A stretch of DNA of 7,223 nt from Rhodospirillales bacterium (GCA_016776525.1 JADHTD010000134.1:1-7223), one strand, 5' to 3'; positions 1 to 5,920 are shown, counted from the stretch's first letter. Translations and numbers: made by a program. Notes: a model not told the origin generated them from the sequence alone.

Positions 1-148
1 GCCCCCGTATGCAATTCCTTTCGGGCATGCAGCGATAATTTTTTTCACTGGTATTCGACAATAATAAATTCACAGCCAGAATTATGTGATTTTTTCATTA
101 CCTATTGAGCCGGGAAACCGGGGCCGAAGGCTGGGGCGGGTGGGAGAG

Positions 149-163
149 AAAAGGCGGCCCGCC
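149..163 (-). terminator. possible weak intrinsic terminator of the CBS gene
   Basis: On the minus strand the stop codon of the CBS gene is followed directly by a GGCG-GGC-CGCC hairpin and then TTTT. The stem is short (4 bp, extendable by G-T and A-T pairs) and the T tract has only four bases, so this is a weak terminator at best. A small CCGG-GAAA-CCGG hairpin lies further on at 111-122. No gene is visible in the remaining 1-148. Confidence 0.35.
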
Positions 164-598
164 CTACATCCAGTTCAACTTCTGCCACATCTCTTCGCGG
201 CCTTTGATGGACTGGTTTTCGACCAGGAAACGGAGCAGGTCGAGGATGCTGACGATGCCGAAAAGCCGTTTCAGTTCGATCACCGGCACATGGCGGAAGC
301 CGCCGTCATTCATGATTTTCAGGACATCGGCGATATCGGCGTCCAGCGTGCAGGCATAGAATTTCGGGGTCACGTAATCCTTAATCGGCGTCGCCGGGGC
401 ATAGCCCTGTTCTTCGGCCAGACCGCGCAGCACGTCGCGTTCCGACAGCACGCCGACGATGTCGCCGCGCTTGTTGCAGATCACCAGCAAGGCCACCTGA
501 TGCTCGCACAGCATTTGGGCGGCCTCGCTCAGGGTCATGTCCAGCGGCGCCGTATCGACATGGCCGCCCTTGCGTTTGATGATGTCTTTGATCTGCAT
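164..598 (-). CDS. two-CBS-domain protein, putative nucleotide sensor
   Basis: A 144-residue soluble protein made of a CBS pair and almost nothing else. CBS 1 spans about residues 15-65, with DIVGVLSERDVLR at 46-58. CBS 2 spans about 72-125, with the characteristic FRHVPV at 101-106 followed by FGIVSILDLLRF. CBS pairs usually bind adenine nucleotides such as AMP, ATP or SAM and regulate a partner; no effector domain is present, so the partner is unknown. I chose the ATG at 598 because stand-alone CBS proteins commonly begin with a V-x-DI-type motif like MQIKDIIKRKG. The frame stays open to a GTG at 676 that would add 26 residues without domain character; the SD-like signal before 598 is poor, so the start is not certain. 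It is separated from the operon to its right by a strong terminator at 700-726 and so is transcribed on its own. Confidence 0.85.
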   Translation of the reverse strand: MQIKDIIKRKGGHVDTAPLDMTLSEAAQMLCEHQVALLVICNKRGDIVGVLSERDVLRGLAEEQGYAPATPIKDYVTPKFYACTLDADIADVLKIMNDGGFRHVPVIELKRLFGIVSILDLLRFLVENQSIKGREEMWQKLNWM

Positions 599-699
599 GA
601 CAACAGCGCCTGTTTGCCGGATTTCACGGACCTTACCGGTGCAGGGTATCGCGATTAAAACTGTAAATAAAGGCACCAGCGCCCCCCGCCGGAAATCAC

Positions 700-726
700 A
701 AAAAAAGCCGGGTCCGAAGACCCGGC
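700..726 (-). terminator. intrinsic terminator with UUCG tetraloop
   Basis: Read on the minus strand, a perfect 8-bp GC-rich stem (GCCGGGTC at 726-719 with GACCCGGC at 714-707) is closed by the very stable TTCG tetraloop and followed by seven T at 706-700. It ends the candidate small RNA. Because no other good terminator lies after 878, it probably also stops transcripts of the upstream three-gene operon. There is no complementary T tract for use on the plus strand. Confidence 0.9.
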
Positions 727-772
727 GAGTTCAACAGGGAGGCTTACAGGGGTAGAGGATACCCCCGAAGTT
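700..772 (-). ncRNA. candidate CRP-controlled small RNA with anti-SD motifs
   Basis: A short non-coding unit of about 73 nt on the minus strand, bounded by a promoter-like region on the right and an intrinsic terminator on the left. From its 5' end, the first hairpin pairs GGGGTA (765-760) with TACCCC (754-749) and presents TCCTC in its loop. A linker containing CCTCCC (743-738) follows. The 3' hairpin is GCCGGGTC-TTCG-GACCCGGC followed by seven T. Both TCCTC and CCTCCC are complementary to Shine-Dalgarno sequences, a design known from several alphaproteobacterial trans-acting small RNAs. No credible reading frame with a ribosome binding site lies inside. Neither adjacent gene claims the promoter: the terminator blocks the CBS gene downstream. 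The alternative is that this is only the 3' UTR of the 3018-878 operon. Expression is inference. Confidence 0.5.
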
Positions 773-776
773 GCCT

Positions 777-821
777 ATAGTATGGGCGCTTTCTGCAGGT
801 CTGGCTGTGATCTACATCACA
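777..821 (-). promoter_or_regulatory. CRP/FNR-type operator and -10 of the small-RNA promoter
   Basis: TGTGATCTACATCACA at 806-821 is a perfect TGTGA-N6-TCACA palindrome, the consensus for CRP-family regulators. A further TGTGA-like half site on the minus strand overlaps it to the right (TGTGATATGTGATG, 829-816). On the minus strand CATACT (784-779), or TACTAT (782-777), can act as the -10 box. A start near 772 puts the operator centre (813.5) at about -41.5, the classic class II activator position. No good -35 hexamer is seen, as expected for an activator-dependent promoter. Plus-strand use is unlikely because only antisense sequence lies downstream there. Confidence 0.55.
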
Positions 822-877
822 TATCACACAAATTTTATGTTTTTATTGGGGCTGCGTAACGACCCCGGAAACAGGGC

Positions 878-1531
878 TTATGGCTGTTGCTTTTCAAAGG
901 GATCGAAGAAAATCCGCGTCAGCTTCCAGCCCCAGCCCCGGCGCCGCAGCCGCAAGCTATAAGGCACCCCGTCGTGGATCACTTCGAGGCGGAAGGTCAG
1001 CAGGCCGGTGAAAAAGGCATATCCCGTCTTTTCAGCAAGGCGCGACAGGTTCGGCCCTTGCAGGCCGCTCTCCCGTTTTGCGGTTGGTGCCCCTGACGCT
1101 TCGGCAAGGCGGCAACCATCGGCGGCATCCCGGTCGCCGGCGCGAAAGGCCGCCAACAGGCACCGCACATAGGCGGGATCGTCATACAGGGCGATCAGGC
1201 CTGCGGGCGTCGCCACCGTGGCGGCGATACGGTCGGCCAGGGCCGAGGCTTTCCAGGTTATGCGGGGGGCCGGTCCCTGACCTGCCTTTTGACCGTCATC
1301 CAGCCGCCGGTTGACGGCGACCACCGCCAGCCGGTTGATATCGCTGGCCAGATTGGCTTTCAGCGAGCGCCAGTCGACGCGCTCGGAAAGCGCCGCCTGA
1401 TCGGCCCCTTTCAGCGCCAGGTAGAGCGAGCTGAGGGTCACGTAGGGCCAGATCAGATAGGCCAGGGCCATGGTGCAGGCAAGCACGGTCAGGATTGTCG
1501 CTAAGCTAATCCTGGTCCCCCTGCGCTTCAT
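878..1531 (-). CDS. DUF2939 family membrane-anchored protein
   Basis: A 217-residue protein with a basic N-terminus (MKRRGTR) and one hydrophobic segment at about residues 9-27, likely a membrane anchor or uncleaved signal. This is followed by the DUF2939 hallmark region: LIWPYVTLSSLYLALKGADQ at 26-45 and then the VDW (52-54) found in this family. The C-terminus carries basic and aromatic residues ending GWKLTRIFFDP (201-211). The family is common in proteobacteria and has no established function. The ATG at 1531 is 12 bp downstream of the stop of the lipoprotein hydrolase gene, with a GGCGGA-like ribosome binding site in that gap, so the two are almost certainly co-transcribed. The body probably sits in the periplasm; this is inferred from the anchor. 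Confidence 0.85.
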   Translation of the reverse strand: MKRRGTRISLATILTVLACTMALAYLIWPYVTLSSLYLALKGADQAALSERVDWRSLKANLASDINRLAVVAVNRRLDDGQKAGQGPAPRITWKASALADRIAATVATPAGLIALYDDPAYVRCLLAAFRAGDRDAADGCRLAEASGAPTAKRESGLQGPNLSRLAEKTGYAFFTGLLTFRLEVIHDGVPYSLRLRRRGWGWKLTRIFFDPFEKQQP

Positions 1532-1543
1532 GGCGGTCCGCCG

Positions 1544-2344
1544 TTATAGTCCCCGCAGCCAGCCGGAGACGGTCTTCACGGAATCCCGGGGCGTATTGAT
1601 GTGGTTGCTTTGAATGACCACGAAGTTGTTCTTCGGGTGACTGGGAATTTTGCTGTAGATCAGTCCCTTGCCGAACTCCGACACCCGGTCCTGGGTACCG
1701 CTGACCCATAGGACAGGTGTGCCGTTTTTGACATTACCGGCATTGTTCTTATCACTGGCCGGACCATCCGGGGCGAACCAGCTGTAATAGATATCGGCCC
1801 TGACCGAACGGGACGGCGTGCGGCCCTGGTTGAGGTCTCCAAAACCGGCCGTTTTCATGCCGTTACCGGCATCAATCATGGCTTTTGCCTTGGCGATGGA
1901 AGAGCCCAGCTTGGAGGGAAACACCCTGCCGCTGGGAACATGGCCATAGGCCAACAGGATAACACCGGCGAGCCCGTCGCGCCGGGCCCCGTATCCCAAG
2001 GCCGCATTGGCCCCCAAACTATGACCGCCGACGACGATGCGCTTGGCGCCCTTGGCTTTCAGGCGATTGACGGCGGCATCGATCTCTAACATGGAATCGT
2101 CGTAGGTCTTGTCGTAGATGCGCCCCTTGCCCCAAGGCATCAGCGGCGTTTCCACCAGCACCCCGGCGCCGCGCAGGCTGTCAGCCAGGGAGTCGATATG
2201 ATTCGACGTGCCGCCCTTGCCGTGCATGAGGACCATGCCGATCCTGGCCCCGCCAATGGGATCCACCTTGGCCGTCTGGCAGGCGGTTACACCGACTCCC
2301 AGGATGAAAACGATGAATAGCCTCGACAGTGTTTTGAGGGTCAT
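1544..2344 (-). CDS. lipoprotein alpha/beta hydrolase of unknown substrate
   Basis: A 266-residue protein with a lipoprotein signal peptide: hydrophobic residues 8-20 and a lipobox-like VTAC with Cys22 as the expected lipidation site. The mature part is an alpha/beta hydrolase. It has an HGKGG oxyanion-type loop at 41-45, the nucleophile elbow GGHSLGA at 106-112 with Ser109, a candidate acid Asp219 in GTQDR and a candidate catalytic His248 in SNHIN, so the triad looks complete. This points to an envelope-tethered esterase, lipase or peptidase-like enzyme; the substrate cannot be read from sequence. The ATG at 2344 is preceded by GGGGAGG about 8 nt upstream, a strong ribosome binding site. It lies 35 bp after the redoxin gene and 12 bp before the DUF2939 gene, as the middle gene of an apparent operon. 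Confidence 0.85.
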   Translation of the reverse strand: MTLKTLSRLFIVFILGVGVTACQTAKVDPIGGARIGMVLMHGKGGTSNHIDSLADSLRGAGVLVETPLMPWGKGRIYDKTYDDSMLEIDAAVNRLKAKGAKRIVVGGHSLGANAALGYGARRDGLAGVILLAYGHVPSGRVFPSKLGSSIAKAKAMIDAGNGMKTAGFGDLNQGRTPSRSVRADIYYSWFAPDGPASDKNNAGNVKNGTPVLWVSGTQDRVSEFGKGLIYSKIPSHPKNNFVVIQSNHINTPRDSVKTVSGWLRGL

Positions 2345-2379
2345 GATTGGGACCTCCCCTTCCCTAATCTATCAAATGC

Positions 2380-3018
2380 CTACCAGGCGTATTTCACCGT
2401 GCAGCCGTAGGCCCGGCTCGACGGTTTGCTGACCGGTTGCCCGGCCATCACTTCCTTGAGGGCGGCGCGGACATAATTGTTGGCCACCTTGACGTCTTCA
2501 TGGACCGGCGACGGGATATCGTCAATGGCTCCCTTGTAGACCAGCGCCCCCTGTTTGTTGATGATGTACATGTGCGGCGTCACCTTGGCGTCATAAAGGC
2601 GGCCGATGGTCCCCTTGGGGTCGAGCAGCACCGCCGTCGGCGCCGCCTGCCAATCCCGGACCAGCCTGTTGGCCCGCTCCGGGGTCGAATAGCCCTGGCG
2701 GCCGGGAGCCGACGAAACCACGCTCAGCCAGACGACGCCCTGAGCCGCCGCTTCTTTCTGCAGGGTCTGCATGTTCCGGGTGCCGTAATGCTTGCCGACG
2801 AAGGGACAACCGTCGTTGAACCATTCGAGGATGACAACCTTGCCATGGTAAGCGGAAAGGGTGTGGGATTTGCCGTAACTGTCGGTGCCGGTGAAATCCG
2901 GCGCCGTCTTGCCGAGGGCCGGTCCCGCCGCCGCCCGGACCGCATGCGGCGCCGCCGCCAAAACCGCCGCCGTCAACAAACCGATGATAAACCGCCTACC
3001 CCAAGTGCCGCCGCCCAT
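2380..3018 (-). CDS. exported thioredoxin-fold (AhpC/TSA-like) protein without CXXC
   Basis: A 212-residue protein with a cleavable signal peptide (basic start, hydrophobic 10-23, probable cleavage after AVRA at about 29). The mature part has a thioredoxin or peroxiredoxin-like fold: APDF at 39-42, the active-site segment EWFNDGCPFVGKHY at 65-78 with a single Cys71, and a cis-proline motif TPHMY with Pro148. A second cysteine, Cys206, sits in the C-terminal YGCTVKY (204-210). Cys71 followed by PFV rather than a CXXC, together with a C-terminal GC-VKY, is a pattern I recognise in a family of exported thioredoxin-like proteins. The two cysteines may pair, or act as peroxidatic and resolving residues; this is inference. 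The ATG at 3018 has an excellent GGGAGGA ribosome binding site. It is the first gene of the three-gene operon. Confidence 0.88.
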   Translation of the reverse strand: MGGGTWGRRFIIGLLTAAVLAAAPHAVRAAAGPALGKTAPDFTGTDSYGKSHTLSAYHGKVVILEWFNDGCPFVGKHYGTRNMQTLQKEAAAQGVVWLSVVSSAPGRQGYSTPERANRLVRDWQAAPTAVLLDPKGTIGRLYDAKVTPHMYIINKQGALVYKGAIDDIPSPVHEDVKVANNYVRAALKEVMAGQPVSKPSSRAYGCTVKYAW

Positions 3019-3054
3019 CTGCGTCCTCCCTATTGATGGTCGAGATTTCCGCTT

Positions 3055-3083
3055 ACTATAGCGCCGTTTGCCGTTGCGGCGAA
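3055..3083 (-). promoter_or_regulatory. possible promoter of the redoxin-hydrolase-DUF2939 operon
   Basis: On the minus strand TATAGT (3060-3055) resembles a -10 box. TTCGCC (3083-3078) lies 17 bp upstream as a poor -35 match. The implied transcript would begin about 30 nt before the ATG at 3018, which leaves room for the GGGAGGA ribosome binding site. The weak -35 keeps confidence low. Confidence 0.35.
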
Positions 3084-3171
3084 CCGTTCATTGAGTCTTT
3101 TGGTAGCACCCGGACGCCCGGGGCGGGCCAACAGGCCAAGTTCGTGACCAGCGCATTTCTAACGAGAGTCA

Positions 3172-3199
3172 TTGACTTTTCCGTGATTTCCGCTACATA
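3172..3199 (+). promoter_or_regulatory. probable promoter of the cold-shock gene
   Basis: TTGACT at 3172-3177 is a good -35 hexamer. A CTACATA sequence at 3193-3199 is in the right place for the -10 (spacer of 15-16 bp). The transcript would start near 3205 and have a leader of about 140 nt, as is usual for cold-shock mRNAs. Confidence 0.5.
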
Positions 3200-3204
3200 C
3201 CCCA

Positions 3205-3348
3205 ACTGCGTGTTGCATATGTTTGGTGTTGCCTAAATAACCGGTACCCCGATTAGCTTAGTTACTCCCTAACAATGTAAGCGTTAAGTCGAGCGCGCCG
3301 CCACATGGTGTGAGGCGCAACAATTAGATACCTGTTAAGGAAATTACT
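3205..3348 (+). other. long 5' leader of the cold-shock mRNA
   Basis: About 140 nt of non-coding sequence between the likely promoter and the ATG at 3349. It holds a GCGCC/GGCGC hairpin (3295-3318) and an AAGGA ribosome binding site at 3337-3341, 7 nt before the start. It also has a five-codon ATG..TAA frame at 3219-3236 without a ribosome binding site. The 13-mer GTCGAGCGCGCCG at 3288-3300 recurs exactly in the coding region at 3448-3460. Long leaders of csp mRNAs often act as temperature-sensitive structures; whether this one does is not shown by the sequence. The preceding stretch 3084-3171 shows no feature. Confidence 0.45.
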
Positions 3349-3558
3349 ATGGCTACTGGTACAGTTAAGTGGTTCAACCCGACCAAGGGTTTTGGTTTCA
3401 TCGAGCCGGAAGACGGCTCCAAGGACGCTTTCGTTCACATCTCGGCCGTCGAGCGCGCCGGTCTGAGCACCCTGAACGAAGGGCAGAAGGTCTCCTATGA
3501 GCTTCAGCCGGGTCGCGACGGAAAATCTTCCGCCGAGAACCTGTCAGTCGTCGAATAA
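3349..3558 (+). CDS. cspA: CspA-family cold-shock protein
   Basis: A 69-residue single cold-shock domain covering the whole protein, the normal length for the family. The start MATGTVKWFNPTKGFGFI holds the RNP1 motif KGFGFI (13-18), and RNP2 appears as FVHIS (28-32). Such proteins bind single-stranded RNA and DNA in the cytoplasm and act as RNA chaperones. The initiation site is clear: AAGGA stands 7 nt before the ATG. The gene has its own promoter, long leader and terminator, so it is monocistronic. The symbol is given at family level; which of the several csp paralogues typical of such genomes it is cannot be decided here. Confidence 0.97.
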   Translation: MATGTVKWFNPTKGFGFIEPEDGSKDAFVHISAVERAGLSTLNEGQKVSYELQPGRDGKSSAENLSVVE

Positions 3559-3571
3559 CGACACTAGGCAA

Positions 3572-3597
3572 CCGCCTCCAACATCCGTTGGGGGCGG
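3572..3597 (+). other. strong 3'-UTR hairpin of the cold-shock mRNA
   Basis: CCGCCTCCAAC at 3572-3582 pairs over all 11 bases (one G-T) with GTTGGGGGCGG at 3587-3597 around a four-base loop. It lies 13 nt after the stop codon and has no T tract. It is therefore more likely a stabilising 3' structure, or part of a two-step terminator with the one at 3634-3660, than a terminator by itself. Confidence 0.6.
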
Positions 3598-3633
3598 CCC
3601 CGCCGCCCGCTGCAAAGCCCCCCAAATAAGTCT

Positions 3634-3660
3634 GCCGTCCGCCTGAGAGCGGCTTTTTTT
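3634..3660 (+). terminator. intrinsic terminator of the cold-shock gene
   Basis: GCCG (3634-3637) pairs with CGGC (3650-3653), or alternatively CCGC (3639-3642) with GCGG (3649-3652), followed directly by seven T at 3654-3660. The stem is short, but the long T tract and the preceding strong hairpin support termination here. Confidence 0.7.
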
Positions 3661-3805
3661 ATGCCTGCATCTAAAGAGTCCGCCATAAACCAAAAACGGA
3701 CAGTGTCTTGTATGAAGGAAGGTTGCTGTGGTTTTGTAGATTATCAGGGAAATGTAAGTTAAAAGACGCCTTCGCGATTGAATGCTGGTAAAGGAGCTAA
3801 AACAG

Positions 3806-4306
3806 ATGACAACCTTCCATCGGCTGAAAAGATTTTGGTTCCCTCTGTTCTTTTTGATTGTCATCTCCATGGTCATCGCAGTTCCGCAAGTTCACGCCGA
3901 CGCCATCATCAGCGGCCCCCCTTGTGTGATCGATGGCAGCAACGTCCAGATTGGCGGTAAGGTTCGTGACGGAAAATGTTGGGGCGGTATTGACCTTCGC
4001 CTTTATGGAAGCAAGGCGCCTCAGCGCAATAAAATCTGTCAGGATAGCCGCGGTCAGGATTGGCCCTGCGGCCAGATGGCCGCGTCCACCCTGTCGAACT
4101 TAATCCGTCAATCCGAGATCACCTGTTACCACATTGACGGAGAATTTTTCGACCGAATTCCATTGGTGACCTGTATTTCAGGACGAGTCGATCTGGCAAT
4201 GGAAATGGTCCTCCAGGGTTTGGCCCAGGTCACCGATAAAAACAAAACCCGTTACATTCTTCAGGAGAATGCGGCAAAGAAAGCCCGTCGCGGTATTTGG
4301 AAGTGA
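3806..4306 (+). CDS. exported SNase-fold protein, probably a pseudoenzyme
   Basis: A 166-residue protein with a signal peptide (basic HRLKR, hydrophobic 11-26, probable cleavage near VHADA at 29-33) and a staphylococcal-nuclease-like domain from about 38 to the end. The fold is recognised from VIDG (41-44), LRLYG (64-68), WPCGQMAA (86-93) and the closing AAKKARRGIW (156-165), as in alphaproteobacterial thermonuclease-family proteins. Aligning to staphylococcal nuclease, Arg35 is kept (Arg65), but Asp21 becomes Ser45, Asp40 becomes Lys70, Glu43 becomes Gln73, and the Arg87 region reads DRIPLVTC instead of DRYGRTVA. Nuclease activity is therefore unlikely. Six cysteines (40, 58, 78, 88, 107, 123) suggest disulfides. 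The start at 3806 is chosen for the AAAGGAG 9 nt upstream; an ATG at 3782 lies before that site. Probably a lone gene; no clear promoter is seen in 3661-3790. Confidence 0.85.
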   Translation: MTTFHRLKRFWFPLFFLIVISMVIAVPQVHADAIISGPPCVIDGSNVQIGGKVRDGKCWGGIDLRLYGSKAPQRNKICQDSRGQDWPCGQMAASTLSNLIRQSEITCYHIDGEFFDRIPLVTCISGRVDLAMEMVLQGLAQVTDKNKTRYILQENAAKKARRGIWK

Positions 4307-4363
4307 TGCGGCGGCGTCCTTCGAGAAGCCGTTGACTGACGGGCTCAGGTAAAGCCTTAGCGG

Positions 4364-4777
4364 TTAGCCCTCATTCCAGTCCTCGGAATGACGCAGCACC
4401 ATGTCGCGCAGGGTGACGATGCCGATGGGTTTGCGCTCCAGGTTGACGACCAGGGCCCTGGACAGGGTAAAACGGACCAGCAGCCTGACCGCAAACTTAA
4501 TGTTCATATCCGGCGGCAGGCTCAGCACCGGCTTGGCCATCACCTCATAGACGTTGGTGCGGTCGATGGCTTTATCAGGGCCGATAACCTTGCTGGCGAT
4601 ATCGCTGACCACCAGCAGCCCGAATTCGTCGGTTTCATCCCGGCGTTCGACGGCCAATGAACTAACGCCTTCGGTGCGCATGATGTCGATGGCCTCTTTG
4701 ACGGTTGCCATGCGCTCGACGGTTTTGACGTCGGGCGTCATGACATCGGCAACCTTGGTATAATTGTTGGTGTTCAT
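4364..4777 (-). CDS. two-CBS-domain protein of the DUF1538 operon
   Basis: A 137-residue soluble CBS pair with no other domain. CBS 1 covers about residues 8-65 (VADVMTPDVKTV, then GLLVVSDIASKVI) and CBS 2 about 76-133 (VYEVMAKPVLSLPPDM, then PIGIVTLRDMVLRH). It is the last gene of the operon. Its ATG overlaps the TGA of the P-II-like gene as ATGA, with GAGG 7 nt upstream, so translation is probably coupled. CBS pairs often sense adenine nucleotides and gate channels or transporters; here the obvious client is the DUF1538 membrane pair or the P-II-like protein. That role is inference. It differs clearly from the other CBS protein in this window (164-598). Confidence 0.9.
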   Translation of the reverse strand: MNTNNYTKVADVMTPDVKTVERMATVKEAIDIMRTEGVSSLAVERRDETDEFGLLVVSDIASKVIGPDKAIDRTNVYEVMAKPVLSLPPDMNIKFAVRLLVRFTLSRALVVNLERKPIGIVTLRDMVLRHSEDWNEG

Positions 4778-5124
4778 ACTTCGTCCTCAATCTCACTGAG
4801 TATGGTTGGGGTCTGCGTCTTCAAACCAATGGCGTCTTCTATGGAAACCTGAAAGGCAATGCCGGTCCCCGGTTCTTCATCGAACTGTCCTGCTTCGGCG
4901 ATGGTTTCCAGGATCGACCGGGCCCTGGGCTCAGCCACAAGGAACATCAGAACGGTGCGCTGGGCGGTTAGGTCGAGGCCAAGGAAGGATTTTCCCGGCG
5001 TCAGCCCCTCTCCCCGCACGTTGGTGATAATGGTTGCCCCGGTCGCCCCGGCGTCGCGGGCGGCCTGCATGACCGGCTCGGTTTTCTCTTCATTAACCAG
5101 AGCCATGATGAGTTTAAGATCCAT
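4774..5124 (-). CDS. P-II-like regulatory protein
   Basis: A 116-residue protein with the layout of the P-II signalling family: a first strand MDLKLIMALV, a helix with EPVMQAARDAGATGATII (16-33), a T-loop region around RGEGLTPGKSFLGLDL (37-52), a strand TVLMFLVAE (57-65) and the GTGIAF motif (86-91) matching the P-II C-terminal signature. The T-loop lacks the uridylylated Tyr of GlnB/GlnK, so it is a P-II-like paralogue rather than a nitrogen regulator. Family members bind nucleotides and control membrane transporters by contact. The ATG at 5124 is chosen for GAAGGAG 9 nt upstream; the frame continues upstream only into the neighbouring gene. It overlaps the DUF1538 gene by 11 bp and the CBS gene by 4 bp. 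Confidence 0.88.
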   Translation of the reverse strand: MDLKLIMALVNEEKTEPVMQAARDAGATGATIITNVRGEGLTPGKSFLGLDLTAQRTVLMFLVAEPRARSILETIAEAGQFDEEPGTGIAFQVSIEDAIGLKTQTPTILSEIEDEV

Positions 5125-5920
5125 CGCCGTTTTCTCCTTCTTTGTGCTGTTTCTTCCGCAGCCATGCACTGATGACAGCATACCCCAATACAGACATGAT
5201 GGGGAATACGCTGGCAAAAGCGATCAGGCCGAAACCGTCAATAAGGGGGCTGCGCCCCGGAATGGTGGAAGCCAAGCCCAGGCCCAGAGCCGCCACCACC
5301 GGTACGGTGACCGTCGACGTGGTGACGCCGCCTGAATCGTAGGCCAGGGGGATAATAATTTTCGACGCATATACCGTCTGAACAATGACTATGATGTACC
5401 CGGCCAGAATGAAATACGGGAGCGGCCAGTCGATGACGATCCTGAAGGACCCCAAAGAAACTCCAATTGCAACACCGACAGCCACGGCAATGCGCAGGCC
5501 CAAAGCATCCACCGTACCGCCGGAAACCGTCTCCGCCTTATGGGCAATGGCGATCAGCGACGGTTCGGCAATGGTCGTCGAAAAGCCTATGGCCGCTGCA
5601 AAGACATATACCCACAGATAATCGGTCCAGCCTAAAGCATGACTGCCGCCCGCCACCTCCTGAACCCCGCCGAGAAAAGCCGGTGCCGTCAGTTGTTCGG
5701 CCATGGTTCTGCCGATTGGGAACAGGGCTTCCTCCAAGCCAACCAGGAAGAAGGTCAGTCCGATCAGGACATAGACAAATCCGATGGCAATTCGGCCCAG
5801 GTTCGCGGGGCGTTTGCGCAGGACAAAAAATTGAAAGCCAAAAATGATGGCGACGATGGGCGCCACGTCGCCGATCGTGACGAGGGCCGTGCTCAAGGTA
5901 TGGTTCAGCAAGCCCATCAT
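5114..5920 (-). CDS. DUF1538 membrane protein, second subunit
   Basis: A 268-residue polytopic membrane protein of the DUF1538 family, with about six or more hydrophobic segments. Family motifs seen are GLEEALFPIG (61-70), FSTTIAEPSL (113-122), AYDSGGVTTSTVTVP (193-207) and DGFGLIAFAS (228-237). The TTIAEP and DSGGVTTS segments, conserved and polar within the membrane, are likely the ion path. A charged tail (KKQHKEGENGDGS) faces the cytoplasm in my reading. DUF1538 pairs have been reported from Halomonas as a two-component Na+(Li+,K+)/H+ antiporter (UmpAB), which I recall but cannot check here. Its ATG overlaps the stop of the paralogue upstream as ATGA, so the two are probably made in equal amounts and form one complex. 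Confidence 0.9.
   Translation of the reverse strand: MMGLLNHTLSTALVTIGDVAPIVAIIFGFQFFVLRKRPANLGRIAIGFVYVLIGLTFFLVGLEEALFPIGRTMAEQLTAPAFLGGVQEVAGGSHALGWTDYLWVYVFAAAIGFSTTIAEPSLIAIAHKAETVSGGTVDALGLRIAVAVGVAIGVSLGSFRIVIDWPLPYFILAGYIIVIVQTVYASKIIIPLAYDSGGVTTSTVTVPVVAALGLGLASTIPGRSPLIDGFGLIAFASVFPIMSVLGYAVISAWLRKKQHKEGENGDGS

Noticed and set aside
1..48. Hairpin (CCCG 4-7 with CGGG 22-25) followed by a T run at 39-45, as a plus-strand terminator from an upstream gene
   Set aside because: The stem is only four bases and is 13 nt away from the T run. The upstream gene, if any, is outside the window.
86..658. 190-residue open frame on the plus strand opposite the CBS gene
   Set aside because: It mirrors the codon pattern of the clear CBS-domain gene on the minus strand, has no ribosome binding site, and is rich in His, Gln and Asp as is usual for antisense frames.
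2437..3036. 199-residue open frame on the plus strand opposite the redoxin gene
   Set aside because: It is antisense to a well-supported gene, has Arg-rich low-complexity stretches and lacks an initiation signal.
3713..3763. ATG frame of 16 codons upstream of the SNase-fold gene
   Set aside because: There is no ribosome binding site and the peptide is too short to judge; it is likely chance.
4307..4363. Bidirectional terminator between the convergent SNase-fold and CBS genes
   Set aside because: AGCCGT (4327-4332) can pair with ACGGGCT (4339-4345) with one bulge, but no T tract follows on either strand.
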